Positions 12,446-25,866 of a DNA stretch of 64,000 nt are shown here, one piece after another. The stretch is from Carnegiea gigantea. Its lineage: Eukaryota; Streptophyta; Magnoliopsida; Caryophyllales; Cactaceae. Each line of letters starts with the position of its first letter. Positions within the stretch are counted from its first letter, which is position 1. A program made the translations under genes and the position numbers. Below the pieces are notes generated by a model, which did not search any database, was not told the DNA's origin, and saw nothing but the letters and a program-made list of their open reading frames with translations. The DNA is taken from the NCBI GenBank assembly GCA_029747015.1, contig JAKOGI010000001.1:1817001-1881000 (forward strand), in the 5' to 3' direction.

Positions 12446-14940
12446 TTAACTAGACACATAATCATCAATGTCGAAATCCAATTCAGATCCTGCCTGAGCA
12501 AGGTTTGAAGAGATCCGCATGCAGGAAGTTTTACCTACGTGAGAAAAAAATGCCGGGAGATCAACATTCAACACATGTAATCATAACGTATTAAAACAAC
12601 CTAACAGAGTATTATAATACAGATGTCGTGCAAGTATAATGTGAAAGGCCTTAAAAATGTACAGCACAGACAGAGCCATAGAGTAGTGTTGATGTGACAC
12701 ATTTTTGACAATATCAGAGAGCTGGTTAGAGGGGAAGTTGGTGGAGCAAACTGTCTAATTTCTACCATCTCAGTTTGAAATAACCCCAGATAAATACACG
12801 GCCACGGGGTTCTTTCTTTTCACCAGGAGATCGAGAGCGTCAATGACTAATTTGTTGATTGGCCTAGCTAGCTTGTCATCATCTCCTTTGTTCCTGTATA
12901 AAAAGGGAAGAGGGGGAAGAGATCCCACATTGCATCAGACTTTCCTCTTTTCCCTTTCTCCACAAGGGTAGCTAGATTTTTGGTTAAATAGCTTCTAGCA
13001 GAAGTTATCTTTTAATTAACAATAACCAGGGGAGCATTAAAAAAAATTGAAAAGAGAAATCTAACTAGGTAGTGTACCCCCAGATGTTGCAAGGAAATGA
13101 CATGATTAATATCCCAGGGGTAGTCAACGAATATATGCAAGGAAATGACATGATTAATATGTCAACTGAAGGCCTCTAATTGATGAAAACAGAAATGTGG
13201 TGCTTTGACATCGATTTCTGTCAATCAACTAGGCAAGCAGTTACAAGATCATCATTCCCTTCAGGTGTTGTGTACTTGTGTCCTAGAGAACAATGTCACA
13301 TGAATTCGCCAAATACTAGAGCACTTGAAATTTTCAACCCTCAAAACAGGTAGAGATGGAACCCCAGCCGCAGATTTGGGTCAAGATGCATGCTTGGCAT
13401 AATCGACCATCAACAGAACCGGGGATTTAGTTTTCATTTTAAACCATACGAATGCAGAAGGTTCTCCATCGATCAGGGCCGTTTCAAGATCAAGATTCAA
13501 GACATGTAGAGGTGCAGTATCAAAGTTCAAACCAACAACGTTAAATCCAATGCTGAAGTTTGAGTCGATCACATTAGTGGCAAATGGGAAAAGTACCGTA
13601 AGTAATGTTCCCATTGAACTAAGGAAATGGCACAAAACAAACCAGGAAGGCTATGAGTCCAAGTCCATTTTGCCCCGTTCAATTCCTAAAGATTACATCA
13701 GTTGACAAGAAATTTAAGAAACCAATTACAAAATCACATTTCTGTGTGCCTACTAATTACAATGTGGCTCAGCAGAGACAAGACCTTCAATAAGTAGAAT
13801 ATATTCGGATGAAGCAGAAAATTCAGAAGAATTTTCGAAAGTAACCTAGGTGTATTTTGTGAGTGATATAAAGCAACAGTGAATCAGTTAGTTTGAAACC
13901 ACCTTGCTCTTGCCTATGTCACTTAAAGTGGCCAGCTGGATTGTTTCATCTTGACAACTACATACTCAAGGGATCGAGCATTCTAATTGTGTCCCTCTCT
14001 ATGTAAGGTCATGACCAGTTCACCTACAATTGTTAACCTGACTACAGGTTCAGGTTTAACCCAATAGGGAACAAACTGAAGAGTCATACACATGGCTGCT
14101 ATCTATTGTTCAAATCAACCTAACTTGAAAAAAATTGCAGTATCCCCAATCCATATGTCCCAAGTTTGCACCTTTTCTCATATTCTGGGAGCAGGTTACA
14201 GATGTAGCTGTACGTCACAGTACAGCCATGTAATATATCCGTCCCTCATGCATAAAAGGATAACAGGATTATGCATGTCATTGAAGAACCTGTTCGATAA
14301 CATTCTAAGATCATGGAGAGGACTCGATGTCAAATTCTTAAATTTTGCAGCAACGTGGCAAAAGTGAACATGAAGCACATTTTTGCCTAACTACAAATTA
14401 TTATTTTTTGGTTTTGAATGGGTAAATTCTACACGTGCACACAGCTTAAGAAAAATCGAACTCTGTTTTTTTTTTTTAAAAAAAAAATTTAAAGCCAGTC
14501 ATTCTACTGCTAAACTACCCCCACTGGCTAACTATCCACCTAGAGACATAAAAAGCAAGAGGAAAAGGAAATTGTACAATTATCCGGCTAGAGACGTGCA
14601 AAAGGATACTAGTTATGGTGAGTTCTTACGAGGTCTAAATTGGATTTCCTATCAGACATGGTAGAACAAGTCCGTGGAAACATATATAGGTGAAGACCAG
14701 AGGACTATAAACCATGCACAAACCAGAATCACCTGTTCTGCCTTTGAAGCAAAACAAAAATATACAGTGAAAGTGCTTTCCTACTCCATAAATTCCAACG
14801 TAATTTTCTAAGGGGGAAATCCATCATCTGACACCTCAGAGACATACAGTTACTTTCGTACCTAAGCTTGCCATTAGCATTCCACCCGTGGACAGAAGCT
14901 GCACTGTGTCATGACTCATGGTAACAAGGACGGCAATTAA
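12446..14940 (-). other. tract with candidate minus-strand exons, unresolved gene
   Basis: Several short open pieces are bounded by plausible splice sites on the minus strand. The piece 14940-14862 encodes VTMSHDTVQLLSTGGMLM and joins in phase to 14807-14766 (NYVGIYGVGK). The piece 13845-13785 (NSSEFSASSEYILLIE) joins in phase to 13685-13651, which ends in TAG. The piece 12534-12446 encodes SSNLAQAGSELDFDIDDY and then a stop, after a good polypyrimidine acceptor. I do not recognise the protein. Each piece alone could be open by chance, and I cannot link all of them into one frame. Read this as possible coding potential, not a gene model. Confidence 0.22.
13088..13160. repeat. 25-bp direct repeat pair
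   Basis: The same 25 bases (beginning TGCAAGGAAATGACATGATT) occur at 13088-13112 and 13136-13160, 48 bp apart, with no mismatch. This is a short recent duplication. No function is evident. Confidence 0.85.
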
Positions 14941-15304
14941 CTAACCATTTTCCTTGACATCTTTACCATCAAAAATTAAAAACTTCAACAATAACTCATT
15001 TGATTGTCGGCACAAGTTTTGTAAGCCCTACTCCTCTTTATTTGAAGACCACTAAGACCAAGAAAAAATAAACAAGTAAGGATTTTACCACTGCTACCTC
15101 CTTGATCAAGAAAGCAAGTGAACAAATTTTCTCAAGAAAAAGTAGAACTTTTACAGAAAGATACAAGGGCAGAGAGAGATTACTTCTCAAAACAAGATTC
15201 TTTGCCGGGTGGGCCTCCTTTCGGTCCATAGAAGCTTGCTGTTGTTTTATTCTGAAAATTAATGAATTAGAAATAAATCCTTGGCCATGGTAAAATATTA
15301 TCCA

Positions 15305-15370
15305 ATACATGTACAGATTTTCCAATACATCTACAGATTTTCTACCCAATACGTCCACAGATTTTCCAAG
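15305..15370. repeat. short tandem repeat, about 22-bp unit
   Basis: Three imperfect copies of a unit containing CCAATAC..C..ACAGATTTTC lie head to tail. On the minus strand they give the repeated SVDVL pattern in a 161-codon open frame (15523-15038). That frame has no other sign of being a gene. Confidence 0.75.
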
Positions 15371-15659
15371 CCCTATGGCGACTTGTACATGCCCTTTGGC
15401 ACTTTTTTGTTCTCCCACGCAAATAGGAGATATCCTTTCATGCACCCTTTGCAAAAAAGCATACCTGCATTTACCAGTCCATGGTAGAAATACAGCCATC
15501 AGCACTTGAAAGAAATCAATCATTCAATGAGATCTCGACCACATCAAGATCAACATAGTAGATCATTAACCTAACCAAGGATGGTGCTGTAGAATGCAAC
15601 AAACTATGGTAGCTAAATGAAAGCGAACCTGCAATCCCAAGGTTGTTGCGGAATTAATA

Positions 15660-18600
15660 TAAGCTAGCTAGCTAAATTGGTAGACTTTTCCCAAGGATGA
15701 TACTAGGGACGAGGGTGAGAAATTAACCCTGGCTTACTTCAATTTGAGCTTGAATGAAGTGAAACCTTTTATGAACTTATTATGTCCACTGCGCATACAG
15801 TTAACTTCTTTTTCCAGGAATGTTTAAAATCATAAAGCCATAGAATTTAGCTAACTCCAAATAGACTACTCAAATATGGTTTTGCATGTCTTGTCAGCAT
15901 TGGTTTAAATATTCAAAAGTTTTGGAGGTCATTTTTGTATTAGTTACGAGAATAATTAAATTATTCCATTAATCATTCAGTTGATCTTCCTAATACTAAA
16001 ACCCTAATAATGCACAGACAAAAACTTATCGATCAGGTGACATGTTTCTTAAACCTGCTAGTGATACTGGCTCCTAAAACATTCCATTAGGACAGCATTA
16101 AGTAAAGAAATCCAAAGACCAAGATAACCCTTATGATACTGATCTACTGTATGCTAAGGAGTAAACTTATGTGCACGTGAAACTCCATATTAGTACAAAT
16201 TTGTCAACAACATAAACACCATCACATCAAGAATTCTGCTCGAAAATACTTCCTAACAACTCTGATTGCAGAGAAACGTATTATATGTGGGGCCAAGAAA
16301 ATCTATGCTAATTTCATCGTATCTTTACCATCTCAATGATGATTATGTGTCCAAATGTCTCTTTCCCAATTGAGAACTGGAGGCCATACAGACTCTTGAA
16401 TTTGACCAAAAATAAATAAACTTGTCAGAATTTATAAATACATAGATTACTTCTACGGACAGGGGTCTTTTCCTGACATAATAATAGTCGTCAAATTTAA
16501 AAGGGTTGTCTTCTAATCTTCTTGGAGACTCTTCTATGAGTAATTAGTCTATGGGTAATTATATAATCTTGATGTTTCAGTTTTCTCAACGGTTATGCCC
16601 AACAACAGGGGAAATGAATATAAGAATTGATTAGTTAATGCAGTGTCCTGATGGGTTTGTATCTCTTGGGAGATAACAAATATGAAATTTTCACTCCCTC
16701 GATTTATCTCATTGCTATATTAAATCAACCACTATGACTTTTATTTGTTCGCTTAACTTCCATTGGCAATGACATCACCCACACAGCAAAAGATAGTGAA
16801 ATATCGTGACATAGACAATCATCTTCTAGAAAAAAATACAAGACACGTTGAAGGGGTTTTTTTGGGGGGTACATGGCACCTCAGTTCTTATTCATTGATA
16901 GTCATTCAGTGATGATCCCTATGATACTCGTATTCTTCATTTCATCTCAAATACACATGTCAATCGGACACTCAACAAATGGATAGAAAGCGTATTTTAT
17001 TTTTTGACCACAACTTTCAACCACGCAAAATATGTGAGTATAAGACACGATATGAATATTTAGGTTCAAATCATATTTCTCGCCTAAGAACCTGAGATGC
17101 TGGATTGGAGACTTTTTATCCCTGTGACGACCAAATCTGATGCTACTATAATAAGTTCATAATTAAGGTCGACCTTGAACGTAATATTAAGTTGGCTAGC
17201 AAATGCTTCTGCCTCAAACATGTTCACAGTGGATCTAATGAAAGACTGAAGAAAATATAAGCCAGTAAATTAGAGAACAAGAAGCTAAACAAAACAAGAA
17301 ACCATTTGGATACTTTTGTCATCTGCTGAGTTTAGATGTTCTAGACCCCCGATTGGGAAAATTGCTTGAACAAGGTAAGGCACCAAAGTCTCTCTTTTAT
17401 CCACTAAAATAAACAACATAAACTAGCTGGGAAATCACCGTCAAACCATGTTCCAACAAAGACATACATCCTTGTGGGAAAAAATTGGCGGCAGGCTACC
17501 CCACAACCAGACATGAACACCGTGGTAGAGTGAGAAACATGACACCTAAATCTGGTAATCCACATGGTTTATTCATCTACCCTTCACATTTTCAAACGCT
17601 GAACTACATCTGTGAGACATGACAATATCTTTAACTAAAAATGTTTAGCAGTCATGTGATTAGATAGACTCATAATATGGCCTGTTATAATAAATTTGCT
17701 CAGGATCCCTTCAACATGAATTCATAATTCAAGGCCAACAGCTCCCTTAACCACCACTTTCATAATTACTGCCTTAGAATCCGCCATAAGAAATAGCTCT
17801 CATCGTTACTTAGACACACACAAATATTTAACTATACTAAGAAAGGCTATGTTTTGGTGAAAAGCAACTTATAGTTATAGGCTAAGTATGCATCAAAACT
17901 GCAGCACTCGATGGCTGATGCACCGTGAATTCAAATTTATGATATTGTGTTAATATAATTCGAATGATAATATTTCTTGACATGGTGGCCAGAATAGCTG
18001 GTTCGCACGCGGACGAGCTATAAACTGTTCAAATGAGTACAACATCCAAGTTCACCTACTGAAAGCTAAACCACAGAGGAATCAACCTTGCAATTGTTCG
18101 CTGTTCATTAATGCAAGAGATTTCTTTTACGACATCATACTTAGTGCAAGCCTTCATAATCTACCTGTCCAGCGAAGCTGTAGCCTGTAAGCAGGCCATT
18201 GCATTCACCCGCCGGCGCTCCCCCCCCCCCCCCCCCCGGGGGCCTTCTATCTGGGCTGAATACTGGCTATGAGTGTAGGATTAGTGGGTTACCAGGTCAG
18301 AATAGTCCAGAGGATACAAGCCGTGAAGGCGCATTGATACAACAAAATTAATCCAAAGAGAATGTAGTTACGGGCCGGCCGACATATTGAACACAAATCA
18401 AACCAATAAATTGAGACATCACATCAGAGAAAGCGGAGTGAGTGCTAAGAAAAAAAGAAAAGGGCAGAGAATAAGGCGCTACATGATAACGCTTTGGACT
18501 CAAAGAAACATTTTCCTTGGCCCAATCTCAATGGCCCGGCCCATTTTCTTTTCCAAGTCTCCGCAAAATTGACTTTTTGGGCTTTAGAATCAGGATCACT

Positions 18601-18960
18601 AAAGCCCTCCAGGCCGTTCCACCACTATCCTACAAATCTTCAAATCAATATGCTAGCCAATTAGCCAACATTTATATGTTTTAATACAACAAGAAGATGT
18701 TATTTGCAACAAGTGGTTTTGTTAGTTGGTTAATTGTTCACATTTTATTCACAAAATGGATTAGATTCATATTAGTTTAAATATAGCAAAATTATTTGGT
18801 TAAATCGAATAAGTACTTTAGATCTATAAAGTACTTTTATTATATGTTTTGATTTTATCTTCGCATAATTATCTTCGCATAAAAATCCGATTTTAATGAT
18901 GCAGGTCAGCAAGGTCTAGAGGCCCAAATGTTCGACACCAAACTTCTATAACCAGATCAG
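15660..18960. other. region without recognisable gene
   Basis: AT-rich, no supported coding exon, RNA gene or element boundary. It includes a run of 18 C followed by GGGGG at about 18220-18242. Many short open frames exist on both strands, but none shows a family motif. Confidence 0.5.
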
Positions 18961-19199
18961 TGTAAGTTTAGTTGAATAAAGGTCACCGCATTCGTGCAGC
19001 TGGTATTACTACGGGCTGCGTTTTTCGGCACCTTATAAATTGCAGCGATCTAGAGGCATGGAGAGTGCACCTTACGAGTGACACCCGCTCCCACGCCTTT
19101 CCCAACAAGGGTGTTTGCATGAGACGTGGGTTTCCACTGGCTACATTATCAAACCAAAAATAATAAATATAAATAAATAAATAGAAAATCAGAGAGTAT

Positions 19200-19770
19200 T
19201 TTTTATATCTTTAGGGTATTCTATTGATTGGGATATTTAGGACCTCCCAACAGGAGGTTGACACATAGCATAGATCTGGTCAACAGAAGTCAAAAGTTGA
19301 CCATAAGGGAAGAACAGAACAGCAAGAGGGGCATAATGGTCATTGACCCCAAAGATTAGACAATTATCATTTTACCCTTTGTTGTTAATTCCAAGGCTAT
19401 AGATATTAGATACCCCAAGTTACACCTTTTGGAGGATATTTACACTATTCATGATTTGAATTACAAACCTTGCACACTCAAGTACAAGAAATTCTATTTA
19501 TCCTTTCTCTTCTCTTTTTACATTATCTTATTCTAGGATTAACTTGAGCGTCGGAGAGGCCTTCCTCGAGAAACACCAAGGATTGACCTTTATACAGGTC
19601 GTTGAGGACAAGACACGTCAGCTCCGCCATCTTACCAACACGTCAATCTAAAGTAAGTCCAATCTTCTCTCCCACTCATTCCAATTTCTTCCGAAACATC
19701 TATATTTCTACTCTTGCCTACACCAATCTACTCCACTGAGGCACTGCTATACAGCACATAGTGCGTATAC
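19200..19770 (+). repeat. LTR-like remnant (possible solo LTR)
   Basis: The stretch ending near 19540-19640 contains the CTTGAGCGTCGGAGAGGCC motif followed by a CTCGAGAAACACC-type segment. This arrangement is common in the R-U5 part of plant Ty3/gypsy LTRs. No internal retrotransposon sequence follows in either direction, so a solo or truncated LTR is the simplest reading. Exact ends and target duplication were not found. Confidence 0.35.
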
Positions 19771-20481
19771 CAAACAAACGTAAATTTGGAGTTTCTTTAG
19801 AGTTTGAGCTCCCCTTCCTCCCCCTTTTGGAAAATGGAGTAAAAGGAATGACGATCTTCATGACTTAAATAGTATGACGAAGTCCTCTAAAACCTTAACT
19901 TTGTTGTCTCTTCAATATGAGACTCTAACCTAAGACGAGTATCATTCTATTCTTCTTTTTTTTTTTTTTTTTTAAAAGGTGAGATTCTAGGGGGAAAAAT
20001 GACAGGGAATATCTTAACAAACTCTACGAAAATATTATTAGTTTTTCTTTTTGTTTTTTAAAAAAAAAGAAAGCAACCTTTATCAACACGACATTTAATT
20101 CAGTTCCATACCTGCATATGCATCACTGCCAGTGTGCATTTGTGCAATTTCTTTTTCCTTCTTTCCTCAGGCCGGGGGAGGGGGAAGCTTTTTGTAATTT
20201 TAGGTTTGGATTATCTTCTCAGTCGGAGGAAGAGAGTGTGAGGAAATCAGGTCACTACCGTGGACATAGAACGCCTGAACGCTAGGCCGCTAATTTATTG
20301 CCTAGATGCACTGCAGAATGCATTTCAGTAGTGTGATTAACATCCAAAACTAAGAACAAAAATATAGAAGTAAAATAGAGGCAGAAAAGAGAAAGCATTC
20401 AGAGTAGACCCATGAAGAAATCACAGCATCACAACTAAATGCGTACGGGAACTGTCAAGAAGGGATCAAAAGTACACTACC

Positions 20482-22810
20482 TCAAATTTGAATAGCATTT
20501 GTCTGACAAAGGGGTTCTGCTATTGCATTCACGAACTCAGTTGCTTCAATGTCTAGCCAAAACAAGAATCTGGTCAAATGACAAAATATCAGCACAAGAT
20601 TGTGGACAGAACATGGGAGTTAGGTATTGCATTTTGAAAAAATGATCAAAGTTGTTCTAAAATATCCAGCATTGGATACTGTAGCCTTAGACATAACATG
20701 AGAGGGTAGGTATGAGCACATTTCAAAAAGATCAAGGCGGGCAGATCCTAGCTGCTGAAAGTAGAACATGATCACAGAGTCCTTAGTTGCCCTCCGTAAA
20801 TTGATACACTGGTGATATACTGCTCAATAATGACAGTCAAATTGACGAAACATTCTAGTGAATTTCATCAGGAGAAATATCCCATGCCTAAACTACTGCC
20901 GTGATCTCAACATTGTCTAGGTAACAGGAAAAGCTAAAATTTGTGAACCTTTAAGAAAGCAAGGGGGATAAGAATGTTGTTTATAAGATAAACACTAAAC
21001 TTTCATCCATGTTATGTTCACAAGCTCAAGAACCACGGGAGGAATCACACTAGCAAACTCAAGTCCATATTTTCCTTAAATCCAAACATCGCTGGAAATT
21101 TCTCTCAGGGAAAAGTACACTTAAGAATAGTGTCATTTCAGCAGTTCTATCAACCAACAAACTGCAGGAATACCTATGGTAGGTGCATAAATGATTCTCC
21201 AATATAAGACTAAGTCTGATGATTGCATAAGGTTCACCTATGTTTTAGATCTTAAACAAGATCGCAAAACCAAGTCCAACAATAGAGGACTCCACAACTA
21301 TGCAAAACAGTCATCCAGCAAAAAGTCAAAAATGACGAGGTGACATCACACAGCAAGCAGAGAATATAACTCAGCGCAACAATAACAACTCCAATATTGA
21401 TCAACCATAAATATGAAGGTTGCAGTTACATTTTCATACAATCACTGTGCATTTGCTCTTTAGTTCTTATTGAAAGCACATTCTTATTATGCCAATGTTA
21501 GCAAGACAAATAATCAACACAAGAGGTATGGCAGCCAACAGGCCCAACACAACTTTAGCAGCCTCAGAAGCAGAACGCAATCTCAAGGGGGACTAGCTCC
21601 AGTTTTTTATTTTATTTTTTTCCAGCACTTAAAGAGTAAAATGGTCAAATGGTAATGTGCTAGAGAATCTTCCCACTTGCAGAAGCAGTAAACCATAAAA
21701 GATTAGGTAACACACTACAGAACAGAACACTATTTAAAAAAAACAAACAAACAAACTACATTAAGTATTGCTATTCTCATCAAAATGCTTACCAAAGATC
21801 AGATTCCATGAGAGCTTTTCACCTAAATGAACAACAATGGTTGCCGGTGTATCCCTTTTGACGGTTTCTGTGATAAATCGCCTCTTGCGTCCTTCATCTG
21901 CAATACGGCAATATTTTGTAAAAATTCGGCTTCTCTGGCATAGGAGAAAAGAAGGTCCCCACCAGATCATCTGATACACCCGTTTTCTTTTTGTTTTCTT
22001 TTTTTTTTTTTTAAGGGGGGTTGACGAGTGGATCCCTGGGTTGACAGTGTGAAAAGGAGGCTTAACCCTCAAGAGCCATACGAGCAGTCCAACAATCACT
22101 CACAACGTAAAATGACACAAATCCTCCTTAATTTATAGTCCAATTTGAGAACGTTTTTCTTCCATAGTAAATTTAAAATCGGATCATGAAATCCCAAACA
22201 TTGGAAGCATAACTCGATTGACGACATCAGTACATAACACTGAAGATTAACTCTCGGAGCATCGACAATGGACAAGCTATAGACCCAACCTCTAACAAGT
22301 GTATGAAGCAAACCACTAGCATTTTCAAAGATAGTTCCCAGTGTTCCAGTCTTCAACAACTAAATCTATGATCTTGAGGCTAACAAACATTTAATTTGGC
22401 CGAGGCAGAAACTAATTCCAATGCTGCATTAGCCTCTAACTAGAATCAATAGCACCTAATCCACGAGAAAAGCAGGCAACATAGGTGTAAATTAAAAGCC
22501 TTGGCCTTTGGCTTATGCAGATGCAGAACTAAACACTAATTTTTCATCATTACAGAACTAAATGCGTCAATGAATTCGATATATAAATACAGTCCATAAC
22601 ATGTTTAGTGGAGAAATCGACGGAAGTAGGCAAAGCTAACACAGTTTCAGCAATCAAAATCCATCGAATAATGTGAAGAAATTACGATAATTAAGACATT
22701 CGCTGAATTCTTTGTACCTGAAAAACAGTCTTCGCTTCCCGAATTCGTCTGATATTCGCAATAGAATTCTCCGTCTTTTAACGTGGGTGACGCGCAACAA
22801 GGAGAACAAT
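20482..22810 (-). CDS. candidate spliced gene, product not recognised
   Basis: Three minus-strand segments join in one frame. The upstream piece (about 22800 to 22718) contains DGEFYCEYQTNSGSEDC and ends CAG|GT. Exon 21897-21793 follows a TTGCAG acceptor, encodes RRFITETVKRDTPATIVV and ends TTTG|GTAAGC. Exon 20552-20482 follows CTAG, encodes EATEFVNAIAEPL and ends in TGA at 20484-20482. Both junctions keep phase. A CT-rich leader typical of plant 5' UTRs lies just upstream on this strand (about 22950-22990). No start codon is found in frame, because a TGA precedes the first piece, so a first exon or a different acceptor is missing. I do not recognise the protein. Confidence 0.3.
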
Positions 22811-22955
22811 GATCTCGTAGACGAGTTGAAGTTCATTGAATTTGAATCGCATATAGATATACTGAAAATGGCGTATTTGATCAGTACTCAAAGGTATGCC
22901 GTAGTTTTGGGGGTTTAATCGAAAGTGGCAGAAGAAAGGTAACCGCAGAGAGGGC

Positions 22956-22991
<36 letters not shown>

Positions 22992-23191
22992 GAGAAGCAG
23001 AAGGGGGTTTTTAATTTCGAGCGCGCCCAATTTCAGGTCACCGTGATAAACACTGGACCGGACGGTCTGGCCGCAAGCGGTCCGGGTTGGATGTGAAAAA
23101 CAGCGGTTCATGCCTCTTTTTTTTGTTTTTGTTTTTTTTAAGTAGTTTATAGATCAGAAGTCAAGCCATAGCAATTTTGGAACTACCCTAA

Positions 23192-23562
23192 GAACATTCC
23201 CAGTTATAGTTTCATTTTTTGAAACTTAAATTTGCTACATCAGTAAAAGTTCTAATTTTTTTGAACTTGCATTTCATCACTTCTCCAACAAATAGGGCTC
23301 TAATTTGAATTATCCAATAAAAATATTTATCATGGACCCACCTGATAATACACAACCTCACTTTTTAATCATATAAAAATTAGATATTAACTCCAAAAAA
23401 GAAAAAAGTAAAAATATATTAAAAATAAAAAAAGTTAGCCTGCATGGTGGAACTGGGCAAAGTTCGACCACAACAACCATTGATCTGACCATGCAATGAT
23501 AAGTGGACAAATCGTGACGGGAGGGGCCACATTCCATCTTTAATGTAGGGCTACGAGTGCTC
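23192..23562. mobile_element. Tourist-like (PIF/Harbinger) MITE, copy 1
   Basis: A 371-bp unit starts GAACATTCCCAG and ends CTACGAGTGCTC, which are imperfect terminal inverted repeats. It is flanked on both sides by TAA (23189-23191 and 23563-23565). A 3-bp TAA/TTA duplication with GAGCAT-like termini is typical of Tourist MITEs. A homologous copy with the same termini and TAA duplication is at 59955-60328. No transposase is encoded. Confidence 0.75.
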
Positions 23563-24266
23563 TAAAGACGATCTAAAGCTCCTATCAAAAATTTAGGCCA
23601 GGGGCCGTTCCCCCCCCCCCTCCAAAAATCCTATCAAAATTTAAAATATTTCAAATTAGAAGATAAAGTGTTCAATTACCAAAAATTACAGATTAACTGA
23701 CAGTCTATTCAAGAAAAACCTTCTATCCAAAAAAAAAAAAAAAAAAAACTTTAGGATTTCTCCTGATTTTATTGGTCTTCCTATCATAAGGTTTTATCTG
23801 TTTGGAGTATGTTATTCAATTCCATTCACATTTTTATTTTGGCCTAATTTACAGGTGCGTAGTAATGGTGAACAAACAATCACAATGGACATTCTGATGT
23901 GAACATGTAGATTAAGCTCTTAGCTAGTTAAATCCGACCCTATCACTGGAACTTTCATTTTATCAGACTCTTTTCTGTGGATTTTGTTCAATTTGCCCAG
24001 TTATTTCTAGTTTCTTTCCCGATCTATGTGATTATGCACGAACCGTCCTCTTCGACTTTGTCTTCACCAAATACCGTAGTAAATGGCCTTAGGAAAGTTT
24101 CCTTGTGTGTGCTCCTGGCTCAGTTGCCTTCTTTATCATGGTTTCTATGATGTTAGTCGATAAATCTCTCCATTTTTGGATTACATATGCACTGTTCCTA
24201 GTTCGATTTTACTGTGTTTGGTTCGTGGGCTGGTTGAATGTCTTGAAGATATTTGAGCTCTGTTGC

Positions 24267-24960
24267 TGTTAGGAAAACCAATGATTGAAATTCGAGCTCA
24301 GTATATGCGAAAGCGATAAAGGATGTAGATATTGGAGAATACAAAACAAGATAAAAAAAAAGATAATTGTGGGCACATGATTTTTACGTGGAAACCCAAA
24401 TCGGGAGAAAACTACGGGCGGCAACAACGGCATAAAATCCACTATGATTTGAGTGAGTACAAAACGATCTCAAAGCAAACGCCCAAGAAAGAGATCAACA
24501 ACAAGAGAGATAAAGATCTCAAAGCAAACACCCAAGAAAGAGATCAATTACAACGAAAATCTCTCAACACTAACTCTAACTCTCAATGTGGAATAGAAAA
24601 GGGAAGTGCCCACAGGCATTCTCAAATTGCCCCGCACAAGAGGCACTCCTAAATTGCCCAACATAAGAGGCACTCCCAAATTGCCCTGCACCAAGAAGCC
24701 AACGCCTAATGCCCCATCTCAAATAAGGTTAAACAACCTAGTATTCATAGAGAAATCCCAAAGGTACCAAGAGTTTAACCCTAACCGCCAACATATGTCT
24801 TGACCACCAAACACAATCTTTACAGAAAAGGAAAAAGATATTAAATACAAAATATGGAAATAATATAATTTCCATAAATAAAATATATTCAACCGCACAA
24901 CTTGAGCCTTGGGTGCCAAGCAATAATCTTCGGCGAAGGAATTTGGGACAAATACCAACA
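24267..24960 (-). repeat. copia LTR-A
   Basis: A 694-bp LTR, TGTTAGGAAAACC to AATACCAACA on +. Its first 300 bp match LTR-B with only a few differences; the remainder is unrelated to B. It contains 3-4 imperfect copies of a unit AGAGGCACTCCnAAATTGCC at about 24607-24700. Confidence 0.85.
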
Positions 24961-25106
24961 AACTCCACCTTGGACCAAATTCCTTGGAATGGACGGACAT
25001 GGCAAAATCGATCTTGTTATGACGTCAAAATTCTCAATATCAATGAGAAACATCCTTCAAGAGAATGCTCGAAATCCCGATCAATGACTCCGGCTCTGAT
25101 ACCACT
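24961..25106 (-). mobile_element. minimal internal domain between LTR-A and LTR-B
   Basis: Only 146 bp separate the two LTRs, with a polypurine tract at the LTR-A side (CTCCACCTTGG on +, 24963-24973). A methionine-tRNA primer-binding site lies at the LTR-B side (GCTCTGATACCA on +, about 25093-25104). No coding sequence is present. This is the anatomy of a TRIM: both priming sites and nothing else. Confidence 0.8.
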
Positions 25107-25765
25107 TGTTAGGAAAACCAATGATTGAAATTCGAGCTCAGTATATGCGGAAGCGATAAAGGATGTAGATATTGGAGAATACAAAACAAGATAAAAAAAA
25201 AAAAAGATAATTGTGGGCACATGATTTTTACGTGGAAACCCAAATCGGGAGAAAACCACGGGCGGCAACAACGGCACAAAATCCACTATGATTTGAGTGA
25301 GTACAAAACGATCTCAAAGCAAACGCCCAAGAAAGAGATCAACAACAAGAGAGATAAAGATCTCAAAGCAAACACCCAAGAAAGAGATCAATTACAACGA
25401 AAATCTCTCACAAAGTACTTCTACCTCTCAATGTTTGTATAAGTACTGGAGTTATTTAGATCCTAGGCTTGACCCTCTTTATATAGGGTCTAAACAGTAG
25501 GGTTTTCCCCCTTAGCATGCAACCCTAGCCGCCAGGTGGAATCCCCCCTCTAACAGAACCCTAACCGCCTTTTGAGAGAGGCGGCGTAAAAACACGGGGC
25601 ACGACCGTGACACATGGCACGGTCACCCAGTGCCACATGGCACGGCACCCATTTGCCGTTTTTCTGTCCTCTTCGACTGAATGTTCTTCGTCTTGACAAG
25701 CCCGTGTCTTGTGTAGCACGATCCCACCGTGCCGGTATCCGAATTTTGGGCCACGAAACCCAACA
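25107..25765 (-). repeat. copia LTR-B, chimeric
   Basis: A 659-bp LTR. Its left part (25107-25410) matches LTR-A and its right part (25402-25765) matches LTR-C. The switch falls on AATCTCTCA (25402-25410), which is also present in A (24558-24566) and C (27483-27491). Confidence 0.88.
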
Positions 25766-25866
25766 ATCTCCACCTTGGACCAAAATCTCCAATCACTACC
25801 CTCTGACTCCGTCATCGCACCCCGAAGGGTGACGCCCTTTCCAAGGGCCAATGCCCCGAAGGGCGC

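Noticed and set aside
12896..12963. TATA-like word followed by a purine/pyrimidine foldback, as in a miRNA precursor
   Set aside because: The stem is short and imperfect, and no known mature miRNA sequence is present in it.
13381..13635. 84-codon minus frame (ending LMVDYAKHAS) faintly like a legume-lectin strand pattern
   Set aside because: No conserved lectin residues align convincingly and no adjoining exons extend the similarity.
15038..15523. 161-codon open frame on the minus strand
   Set aside because: It runs through a short tandem repeat and has low-complexity hydrophobic ends, with no family motif. A good splice acceptor in its middle suggests that any real exon uses other borders.
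22712..22918. Plus-strand 68-codon frame with acceptor- and donor-like ends
   Set aside because: It overlaps the minus-strand candidate exon; the CT-rich leader and phase-consistent junctions favour the minus strand, and no partner exons were found on plus.
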